A DNA stretch of 64,000 nucleotides. Source: Rhinopithecus roxellana (taxonomy: Eukaryota; Chordata; Mammalia; Primates; Cercopithecidae). Positions 22,689 to 31,390 of the stretch are shown in pieces (position 1 is the stretch's first letter; every line of letters starts with the position of its first letter). The stretch lies in contig NC_044553.1 in NCBI RefSeq assembly GCF_007565055.1, positions 103,577,858 through 103,641,857 of the forward strand, in the 5' to 3' direction. A program made the translations under genes and the position numbers. The notes below the pieces were generated by a model that saw nothing but the letters and a program-made list of their open reading frames with translations, was not told the DNA's origin and did no database searches.

Positions 22689-23703
22689 TTACATTTTGGC
22701 ATGTTTTTGCAATGGCTGGTACTGGTTGTTCCTTTCCATGTTTAGTGCTTCCTTCAGGGTCTCTTGTAAGGCAGGCCTGGTGGTGACAAAATCTCTAAGC
22801 ATTTGCTTATCTGTAAAGGATTTTATTTCTCCTTCTGATGAAACTTAGTTTGGCTGGATATGAAATTCTGGGTTGAAAATTCTTTTCTTTAAGAATGTTG
22901 AATATTGGCCCCCACTCTCTTCTGGCTTGTAGAGTTTCTGCCGAGAGATCTGCTGTTAGTCTTATGGGCTTCCCTTTGTGGGTAACCCGACCTTTCTCTC
23001 TGGCTGCCCTTAAGATTTTTTCCTTCATTTCAACTTTGGTGAATCTGGCAATTATGTGTCTTGGAGTTGCTCTTCTCGAGGAGTATCTTTGTGGCGTTCT
23101 CTGTATTTCCTGAATTTGAATGTTGGCCTGCCCTACTAGGTTGGGGAAGTTCTCCTGGATGATATCCTGAAGAGTGTTTTCCAACTTGGTTCCATTTTCC
23201 TCCTCACTTTCAGGCACCCCTATCAGATGTAGATTTGGTCTTTTTACATAATCCCATACTTCTTGCAGGATTTGTTCATTTCTTTTTCTTCTTTTTTCTT
23301 TTGGTTTCTCTTCTCGCTTCATTTCATTCATTTGATCCTCAATCACTGATACTCTTTCATCCAGTTGATCGAGTCGGTTACTGAAGCTTGTGGATTTGTC
23401 ACGTATTTCTCGTGTCATGGTTTTCATCTCTGTCATTTCGTTTATGACCTTCTCTGCATTAATTATTCTACCTATCAATTCTTCCACTCTTTTTTCAAGA
23501 TTTTCAGTTTCTTTGCGCTGGGTACGTAATTCCTCCTTTAGCTCTGAGAAGTTTGATGGACTCAGGCCTTCTTCTCTCATCTCGTCAAAGTCATTCTCCG
23601 TCCAGCTTTGATCCATTGCTGGCGATGAGGTGCACTCCTTTGCAGGGGGAGATGCACTCTTAGTTTTTGAATTTCCAGCTTTTCTGCCCTGCTTTTTCCC
23701 CAT
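22689..23703 (-). pseudogene. L1 ORF1 (RNA-binding chaperone), frameshifted near the end
   Basis: 1,015 bp, two bases less than a 338-codon ORF plus stop. The frame is open for 298 codons from MGKKQGRKAGN. The coiled coil (ELRTQRKETENLEKRVEEL and following heptads, roughly residues 50-150), the RRM (LHLIGVPESE, near 165-175) and the C-terminal domain (RHIIARF, RLTADLSAETL) are all visible. A 2-bp deletion at about 22835-22845 changes the last 40 residues and ends the frame at 22807. ORF1p forms trimers that coat L1 RNA. Only 63 bp separate it from ORF2, the usual spacing. Confidence 0.94.
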
Positions 23704-24159
23704 CTTTGTGGTTTTATCTGCCTCTGGTCTTTGATGATGGTGATGTACTGATGGGGTTTTGGTGTAGGTGTCCTTCCTGTTTGATAGTTTTCCTTCTAAC
23801 AGTCCGGACCCTCAGCTGTAGGTCTGTTGGAGATTGCTTGAGGTCCACTCCAGACCCTGTTTGCCTGGGTATCAGCAGCAGAGGTTGCAGAAGATAGAAT
23901 AGTGCTGAACAGCGAGTGTACCTGTCTGATTCTTACTTTGGAAGCTTCCTCTGAGGGGTGTACTTCACCGTGTGAGGTGTGGGGTGTCAGTCTGCCCCTA
24001 GTGGGGGATGTCTCCCAGTTAGGCTACTCAGGGGTCAGGGACCCACTTGAGCAGGCAGTCTGTCCGTTCTCAGATCTCAACCTCCGTGTTGGGAGATCCA
24101 CTGCTCTCTTCAAAGCTATCAGACAGAGTCGTTTGTGTCTGCAGAGGTTTCTGCTGCTC

Positions 24160-24195
<36 letters not shown>

Positions 24196-24756
24196 GCTGT
24201 GCCCTGTCCCCAGAGGTGGAGTCTACAGAGACAGGCAGGCTTCCTTGAGCTGCTGTGAGCTCCACCCAGTTCGAACTTCCCAGTGGCTTTGTTTACCTAC
24301 TTAAGCCTCAGCAATGGTGGGTGCCCCTCCCCCAGCCTCGCTGCTGCCTTGTGGTTAGATCACAGACTGCTGTGCTAGCAATGAGGGAGGCTCCATGGGC
24401 ATGGGACCCTCCCGGTCAGGTGTAGGATATAATCTCCTGGCGTGCTGGTTTGCTTAAAGCGCAGTATTGGGGTGGGAGTTACCCGATTTTCCGGGTGTTG
24501 TGTGTCTCAGTTCCCCTGGCTAGGAAAAGGGATTCCCTTCCCCCTTGCGCTTCCCAGGTGAGGCAATACCTCGCCCTGCTTCACCTCTCGCTGGTCGGGC
24601 TGCAGCAGCTGACCAGCACCGATTGTCCGGCATTCCCTAGTGAGATGAACCCAGTACCTCGGTTGAAAATGCAGAAATCACCGGTCTTCTGTGTCGCTCG
24701 CACTGGGAGTTGGAGACTGGAGCTGTTCCTATTCGGCCATCTTGCTCCGCCCCCTC
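23704..24756 (-). promoter_or_regulatory. L1 5' UTR with internal promoter
   Basis: Complete 1,053-bp 5' UTR, GC-rich compared with its surroundings. The YY1 motif CAAGATGGCCG (minus strand, 24744-24734) lies at the very start, as in active L1s, where it positions transcription. The L1 antisense promoter described in human lies in this region and would fire on the + strand, the sense direction of RALGAPA1. An (AAC)11 array (24193-24161) is an unusual expansion inside it. Confidence 0.85.
24161..24193 (+). repeat. (GTT)11 in the L1 5' UTR
   Basis: Eleven uninterrupted GTT units on the + strand, an internal expansion within the L1 5' UTR. Likely length-variable. Confidence 0.95.
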
Positions 24757-24772
24757 GGAAAATGAAACTTCT

Positions 24773-24836
24773 AAGATAGGAAGGGGCCAGATTATGAAGG
24801 GCCTTGGATGCCACACTGTGAATGTGGGATTTCTAT
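24773..24836 (+). repeat. Ancient repeat, middle part
   Basis: Continuation of 16770-17155 after the composite L1 ('ggccagattatgaagggcct', 'gtgaatgtgggatttctatg'). It is cut again by an AluY at 24852. Confidence 0.55.
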
Positions 24837-24851
24837 GAAAGTGACTTTTTC

Positions 24852-25158
24852 TTTTTTTTTTTTTTTTTTTTTTTTTTGAGACGGAGTCTCGCTCTGTCGC
24901 CCAGGCTGGAGTGCAGTGGCTGGATCTCAGCTCACTACAAGCTCCGCCTCCTGGTTTACACCATTCTCCTGCCTCAGCCTCCCGAGTAGCTGGGACTACA
25001 GGCGCCCGCCACCTTGCCCGGCTAGTTTTTTGTATTTTTTAGTAGAGATGGGGTTTCACCATGTTAGCCAGGATGGTCTCGATCTCCTGACCTCGTGATC
25101 CACCCGTCTCGGCCTCCCAAAGTGCTGGGATTACAGCCTTGAGCCACTGTGCCCGGCC
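24852..25158 (-). mobile_element. AluY (Old World monkey type), antisense
   Basis: Full length, flanked by a perfect 15-bp duplication 'gaaagtgactttttc' at 24837-24851 and 25159-25173. Contains 'gctggatctcagctc' and 'ccttgcccggctag', variants of the cercopithecid AluY group. Low divergence, young. Confidence 0.96.
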
Positions 25159-25173
25159 GAAAGTGACTTTTTC

Positions 25174-25760
25174 GAAGGGTGTTTATGTAGAATAAAATAT
25201 GACCAGATTTGTGAAAAAATCACTTGAGAAAATGTGAAAGTTGACTTAAAAGTCAAATATGGTGATTATTATTAAAATCCTCTTTATAAGAAAGGATGAT
25301 GCTCTGAACTAAGGCTAAAGGAATAGAGAACAGGTACACACAAAGTAGAGTCCACAACCAAGGTAAGGAATACAGGAAGGAACAGCTTTGTTGGAACAGT
25401 GCGTTTCAGTTTTAAGTTTGTTGCATATAAAAAGTAATATCCAGGTGGAGACCACCAGCAAAGCAATTATATACCTGATTAGAAAATTTGATGCTGAAAA
25501 TTAAATTATTGGCATTGTCAGTACATGAGTAGTATTAACATTGTGAGAATATATGAAATCACTTAAGGCAATATGGTAGAGTAAGATGAGTCAGCAAAGT
25601 ATAGCGCATTGAAAAATAACAGTTAAGGAGAAGGCAGAGAAAGATGATTCAGTAAAAGTGACTGAAAGGCCTAGTAGGAAACGTAAGAAGAACAACAGGT
25701 CTAGGGGAGAGTAATCACGTAGAAAACAAAATCAAATCATCCTGAAAATACTTTTTTGAT
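25174..25760 (+). repeat. Ancient repeat, right part
   Basis: Rest of the old repeat interrupted by the L1 and AluY. The wording follows the same widespread element: 'gtagagtccacaaccaaggt', 'gtggagaccaccagcaaagc', 'aaggagaaggcagagaaaga'. The family is not named. Confidence 0.5.
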
Positions 25761-25776
25761 CTCAGATTTTATTCAT

Positions 25777-25980
25777 TTTTTTTTTTTTTTTTTTTGAGAC
25801 AGGATCTCACTCTGTCACCCAGGATGGAGTACAGTGGTGCAATCTGGGCTCACTGCAACCTTCGCCTCCCACACTCAAGTGATCCTCCCACCTCAGCCCC
25901 CAAAATGGGACCACAGGTGTATGCCACCATGCTGAGCTAATTATTGTATTTTTAGTAGTGTGAGTCACTGTGCCCAGCCT
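25777..25980 (-). mobile_element. Alu with internal deletion, antisense
   Basis: Poly(T), then 'gagacaggatctcactctg', running to 'tgtatttttagtag' and jumping directly to 'tgtgagtcactgtgcccagc', so most of the left arm is missing. Confidence 0.92.
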
Positions 25981-25995
25981 ATCATTCACTCTTCT

Positions 25996-26337
25996 TTTTT
26001 TTTTTTTTTTTTTTTTGAGATGGAGTCTCACTCTGTTGCCCAGGCTGGAGTAGTGAGGCACAATCTCGGCTCACTGCAACCTCTGCCTCCTGGGTTCAAG
26101 CGATTCTCCTGCCTCAGCCTCCCAAGTAACTGGGACTAGAGTAGCTGGGACTACAGACACATGCCACCACACCTGCTAGTTTTTTGTTTTTTGTTTTTTG
26201 GGATTTTTTTGTATTTTTTGTAGAGACAGGGTTTCACCATATGGGCCAGGCTGGTCTTGAACTCCTGACCTCGTGATCCACTCACCTCGGCCTCCCAAAG
26301 TGTTGGGTTTACAGGCGTGAGCGACCCCACCCAGCCT
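25996..26337 (-). mobile_element. Alu, antisense
   Basis: Poly(T) 25997-26016 and a full Alu to 'gagcgaccccacccagcc'. It has a partial duplication ('gggactagagtagctgggac', about 26130-26150) and a T/G-rich expansion at 26180-26215. Confidence 0.94.
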
Positions 26338-26339
26338 TA

Positions 26340-26663
26340 AATATGCTTTATCTTAAACATCTTATTTATTTATTTATTTAGAGACGGAGTCTTGCTCTGT
26401 TGCCCAGGCTGGAGTGCAGTGGCGTGATCTCAGCTCACTGCAACCTCCACCTCCCAGGTTCAAGCAGTTCTCCTGCCTCAGCCTCCCTAGTAGCTGGGGC
26501 TACAAGTATATACCACCGTGCCCCGCTAATTTTTGTATATTTGGTGGAGACGGGGTTTCACCATATTTTCCAGGGTGGTCTCGAATTCCTGACCTCAGGT
26601 GATCCACCTGCCTGGACCTCCTAAAGTGGTAGGATTACCGGCATGAGCCACCACACCTGCCCT
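26340..26663 (-). mobile_element. Alu, antisense, with (TTTA)n tail
   Basis: The tail reads 'ttatttatttatttatttag', followed by a full Alu to 'gagccaccacacctgccc'. Third of a run of three same-orientation Alus. Confidence 0.95.
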
Positions 26664-27084
26664 TAAACGTCTTGAGAATTACATTCCTCTCTGTGTGATG
26701 AACATCAGAATATTACCTAAATGCACTGGTTCTTCTCCACTGTGTTGCATTCTAGTGTCTTCTAATTTTTTTGAATTGGGTTTTTATTATCTTTTATTAG
26801 AAGCTTGCACACTACATATGGACAAATAGATATATTGAAGCATTTTAATTGTGTTATTATTTCTCTAGGAACTGTTAATCTCATGTAAGCCACCAGTATA
26901 GGGAGGCATTTATCAGCATGGTATTCAGATTGCTGCTCCTTAACCTCAGATGTTTAAGAATTTGAATAAACTGTATATGGGCCAGGAGTTTTTAGACTTC
27001 TCAAATGGCTCATTGTCATTGGTGAATATGGGCTTGGGCTAACAAGTTTTAAAAGATAAATTCAATAAAAATAAAGCAAAAAGA
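26664..27084 (+). other. Intron, no recognised element
   Basis: AT-rich sequence between the Alu cluster and an MIR. Nothing named. Confidence 0.4.
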
Positions 27085-27330
27085 ACATTTATATAGTGAT
27101 TTAAAAACAAAAAAAAATTACGTGCCAGCATTGTGTACTTTATATGCATTATTTCAACGTCAAAACAACTTTATAATCTTGATAAATATTTTTTAATCCC
27201 TATTCTTCGTGGAGAATTGAGCCTTAGAAAGGTTAAGTTGCCCAAGGTCACTCAATTGTTACTAGATATCAGAGCCAAGACTGGAATCTGTGCTTGACGG
27301 ATAGATGCCAACGTTCATATTGTTTTTAGT
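27085..27330 (-). mobile_element. MIR SINE, antisense
   Basis: Reads 'tttatatgcattatttcaac', 'gagccttagaaaggttaag', 'ttgcccaaggtcactcaatt' and 'cagagccaagactggaatct', the reverse of the MIR body. Confidence 0.85.
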
Positions 27331-28618
27331 TAGAAACGTCAATTGAGAGCTTCCATTTGAGTTTTATGGTGGAATTGTTTTCTTTTAATATAATTTCAAG
27401 TTTAGAGAGATGTTGAAAGGATAGTACAAAGAATTCTTTATATTGGTTCACCACATTTACTGTATCCCTTTGTATGTAGTATGAAATACAGAGAGAAATG
27501 TAAATACTGCTGACTACTTTAGTGCATTTTTCCTAAAATCAAGCAATTCTCTTATATAACCACAAAATAGTTATCAACATGAGGAAATTAGCATTAGTAT
27601 TAGTGATACATTTGTATTATATAGATATTTCACTAGTTGTCTCACTAATGTCCTCTAGGGCAAAAGAAATTCCCAAATTATGCCTTACATGCAGGCATAA
27701 TGTCTCTTTAGCCTTCTATAATATGGAACAGGTTCTTAATCTTTCTATATTTCTTGACCTTGACATTTTAAAGAATATAGTCTAGTTACTGTATAAAATG
27801 TCCTGCATTTTGGCTTTGTGTTTCAGCATGATTAGGTTTGTCATTATTGGATTTAAATTAGGCATATTTGGCAGGAATACCTCAGAAGATTTTGTGCACC
27901 TCTTATTACAGTTTATCAGGTGTCACAGATGTCAGTTTGTTTCATTACTGATTGGTGCTAACTTTAGTCAAATGATTAAGGTTGTGTCTGCCAGGTGTTT
28001 CCACTGTAAAGCTACTATTTAACCCTTTTCAATGAATTAGTATTTGTAAGACAATACTTTGAGACTATACTATATAAATATTTGGCTCCTTAGATTTCCA
28101 CTAACTGGTTTTGCTAATCATTAATGACTCTTACCAGAAACAATTATTGTTTCAGTAGCTGCCAAATGATGATTTCCTAATTCATCATTCTTTCTACATT
28201 CATTAGTTAGCTTTCTACTTATAAGGAAGAGCTCTCCTTTCTTTCCTATTCATCTTATTTCAGTGTGGGCTCACAATTCTGATTTTATGCAATGATTTGT
28301 AATCCTTAACTATTATTTATTTTAGTGCTCAAAATGTCTCATGCTTAGCCAGTGGGAGCCCCTTCAAAGTGGCTTCTTTTTCATAAATTCCCATTATTTT
28401 GGGGGCATGCTTTTAATTTCTGTCAGCACACAATTTTCCAGACTCACTTTGTGGTTTCCCTGTCCCAGCCCTAAAATTACCCATTTCCCCAAGAAACTCT
28501 GCTTCCATTAAGTGGCAAATGGTATTTAGAAATCAATATCTAAGAACTAGGCATGCACATTGCTATTGGGGTATCGTTTCTTAAGGCCCCTTTGGCAGAT
28601 ACAGCTAGGAAATACATA

Positions 28619-28621
<3 letters not shown>

Positions 28622-28661
<40 letters not shown>
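28622..28661 (+). repeat. (CA)n microsatellite
   Basis: About 20 uninterrupted CA units at a position where L1ME 3' UTRs often carry CA-rich sequence. Confidence 0.95.
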
Positions 28662-28663
<2 letters not shown>

Positions 28664-28673
28664 TCTCTATGTC

Positions 28674-29020
28674 TGCTATAGACTGAATGTTTGTGTCTTT
28701 CCTGAAGTTCATATATGGAAATCCTAATGCCCAGTGTCATGGGATTTGGAGGTGGGGCCTTTGAGAGGTAATTAGGTCATGAGGATGAAGCCCTCATCAA
28801 TGGGATTAGTGCCCTTATAAGAAAAGAACTATATCCACTGTGTGAAGATACACTAGAAGGTGGTCATCTACAAGCCAGAAAGAGGACCCTCACAGATACT
28901 GAATTGACTGCCACCTTTATCTTCAACTTTCTGGCTTTCAGAACTGTGAGGAATAAATTTCTCTTGTTTAAGCCACCCAGTGTATAGTATTTGTAATGCC
29001 AGCACAGGCAGAATAAGATG
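28674..29020 (+). mobile_element. Solitary ERVL-MaLR-type LTR (MLT1-like)
   Basis: 347 bp starting TG and flanked by the 5-bp duplication 'atgtc' at 28669-28673 and 29021-29025, as for MaLR LTRs. Contains 'gactgaatgtttgtgtc', 'ggaggtggggcctttgagag', 'taattaggtcatgagg' and a polyadenylation-type 'aggaataaatttctct'. The usual CA end reads TG here. No internal retroviral sequence. Exact subfamily uncertain. Confidence 0.65.
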
Positions 29021-29075
29021 ATGTCTAATTAAAAGTATTAAAAACCTTGAGTTCAGACTGACACCTCCAATTCTT

Positions 29076-29262
29076 ATTTTATTTTATTTTTATTTTATTT
29101 TATTTTACTGTAAGTTCCAGGATACATGTGCAGAATGTGCAGGTTTGTTACATCGGTAGACATGTACCATAGTGTTTTGCTTCTCCTGTCAACCTGTCAC
29201 CACATGCGTTAGCTGTTTGTCCTGATGCTCTCCCTCCCCTTCCCCCGCCGACAGGCCCTGGT
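29076..29262 (-). mobile_element. Short 5'-truncated L1P 3' end
   Basis: T-rich tail, then antisense L1 3' UTR ('aggatacatgtgcagaatgt', 'gcaggtttgttacat') ending after 'ccgacaggccctgg'. Flanked by 'ctgacacctccaattct' (from 29058) and 'ctgacacctccacttct' (from 29263). Confidence 0.9.
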
Positions 29263-30661
29263 CTGACACCTCCACTTCTAATCCAACACCATGAGATTCA
29301 GTCCATCCTTCCCCGTTTTCCTTATTTGTAACTCCCTGCTCCAGCCATGAAAAATCTGGTTTCCATATTGATTATTTATCTGGATATGTTTAGTTCTTTG
29401 TACTGTTCTATTTTTAAAAATTATTAACTTATGCCTCTTTATAGTTAAGAGTTCTTATTGTCTTTACCAAAAGAGATTATTGTTCGAAAAATGTGTTCAT
29501 AAGTTACTTGGGTTACTTCCTATTCCCCCTTTCCCACTTCAGTATGGTTATATAATTAACTTGAAATACAGTTCAGGTCACTTTTTTTCTGTTTGTATGC
29601 AGTGTTAGGGTCTTTCCTCCATCTCTGTTGTTTTTATTTTTTTAGTCTATGGTTCATCCATCCCATGATTATTTTTTCGCAAATGAACAGATGCACGTAT
29701 ATTGTCTTTTATTCCTTGTTTGTTACACATAGCCTAGATAGTCTTTGCTTTAGATTTTTCACTTGAAAGTGTATCTTGAAAATTCATAATACGTAAGTTC
29801 ATAGAGATCTTCCCCATCTTTTTATTTATTTAAAATGTTTCTGGGTACATAGTAGGTGTATATATTTATAGAATGCATGTAATATTTTGGCACAGACATA
29901 CAGTGCATAATACATCAGGGTAAATGGGGTGTTCTTCACGTCAAGCACTTATCTTTTCTGTGTGTTACAAAATAATCCAATTATGTTTTTAGTTATTTTT
30001 AAGTGCACAATTCAGTTATTTTTTGCTGTAGTTACTCTGTTTTCCTAGCAAATACTGTATTTTATTCATTCTTTCTATTTTTTAGAACCTATTAACCATC
30101 CCCACTTACCCCATACTCCCCACTGCCCTTCCCAGTCTCTGGTAACCATCATTTTATTCTCTATCTCCATGAGTTCAATTAGTTTCATTTTTTTCTTCCA
30201 CAGATCAGTGAGAGCATGCAATGTTTGTCTTTCTGTGCCTGGCTTATTTCACTTAACATAATGACTTCCAGTTCCATCTATCTTGTTGCAAATGACAGGA
30301 TCTCATTCTTTTTTATGGCTAAATAGTACTCCATTGCATATATGTACCACACTTTCTTCATTCATCTGGTTGATGGACATTTAGGTTGGTCCCAAATTTT
30401 GGCTATTGTAAATAATACTGCAATAAACATGGGAGTGTAGATATCTCTTAGGTATGCTGATTTCCTTTCATTTGGGTATATACCTAGCAGTAGGATTACT
30501 GGATCATATAGTAGTTCTCTTTTTTAGTTTTTTGAGGAACCTCCAAACTGTTCTGCTTAGTGGTTGTACTAACATACATTCCCACCAACAGTGTATGAGG
30601 GTTCCCTTTTCTCCACTTCCTTGCCAGCATTTATTGCCTGTCTTGGATAAAACCCATTTTA

Positions 30662-31390
30662 TTTATTTTTATTATTATTATTATACTTTAAGTTCTAGGG
30701 TACGTGTGCACAACTTGCAGCCTTGTTACATATGTACACATGTGCCATGTTGGTGTGCTGCACCCATTAACTCGTCATTTATGTTAGGTATATCTCCTAA
30801 TGCTATCCTTCCCCTATCTGCCTACCCCACAACAGGCCTCAGTGTGTGATGTTCCCCATCCTGTGTCCAAGTGATCTCATTGTTCAGTTCCCACCTATGA
30901 GTGAGAACATGAAGTGTTTGGTTTTCTGTCCTTGTGATAGTTTGCTCAGAATGATGGTTTCCAGCTTCATCCATCTCCCTACAAAGGACATGAACTCATC
31001 CTTTTTCATGGCTGCATAGTATTCCATGGTGTATATGTGCCACATTTTCTTAATCCAGTCTATCATTGATGGACATTTGGATTGGTTCCAAGTCTTTGCT
31101 ATCGTGAATAGTGCCACAATAAACATACATGTGCATGTGTTTTTATAGCAGCATGACTTACAATCCTTTGGGTATGTACCAAGTAATGGGATGGCTGGGT
31201 TAAATGATATTTCTAGTTCTAGATCCCTGAGGAACCGCCACACTGTCTTCCACAATGGTTGAACTAGTTTACAGTCCCACCAACAGCGTAAAAGTGTTCC
31301 TATTTCTCCACATCCTCTCCAGCATCTGTTGTTTCCTGACTTTTTAATGATCACCATTCTAACTGGTATGAGATGGTATCTCATTTTGGG
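30662..31390 (-). mobile_element. 5'-truncated L1P nested in the L1M
   Basis: Antisense L1 3' UTR plus ORF2 C-terminus (GGN stop near 30884) beginning at a T/ATT-rich tail. The imperfect duplication 'taaaacccatttta' / 'aaaataccatttta' (30648-30661, about 31393-31406) lies within L1M sequence that resumes with 'actgaggtgaaatgatatct'. Confidence 0.9.

Larger units (their letters stand above)
17156..24756 (-). mobile_element. Composite full-length L1 with extra 3' sequence, one retrotransposition unit
   Basis: A perfect 16-bp duplication 'ggaaaatgaaacttct' at 17140-17155 and 24757-24772 encloses 7,601 bp. Read 5' to 3' on the minus strand there are six parts: a 5' UTR (24756-23704) starting with a typical L1 5' end, ORF1 (23703-22689), a 63-bp spacer, ORF2 (22625-18799), and a 3' UTR with a 24-A tract (18575-18552). 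After these come a 438-bp non-L1 block (18551-18114), a 37-A tract (18113-18077) and a second L1 3' end (18070 to about 17211) with the final poly(A). Both ORFs have normal length apart from one small deletion each, so the copy is young but inactive. The cleavage site reads TCTT/AG on the bottom strand, close to the L1 endonuclease preference. Confidence 0.93.
27400..29480 (-). mobile_element. L1ME-type 3' UTR, antisense, twice interrupted
   Basis: Long antisense match to the 3' UTR of an old L1M element: 'gtgtctgccaggtgtttcc', 'cagtagctgccaaatgatga', 'gccagtgggagccccttcaa', then 'ccaacaccatgagattcagt' after the interruptions. It is split by a microsatellite with an adjacent LTR (28674-29020) and by an L1PA (29076-29262). 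Family assigned from pattern memory. Confidence 0.65.

Noticed and set aside
22807..23703. 298-residue frame that could look like a novel coiled-coil protein
   Set aside because: It is L1 ORF1 with a 2-bp deletion near the end, between an L1 5' UTR and ORF2.
24757..24772. A separate short gene-like feature between the L1 and old repeat
   Set aside because: It is the L1 target-site duplication.
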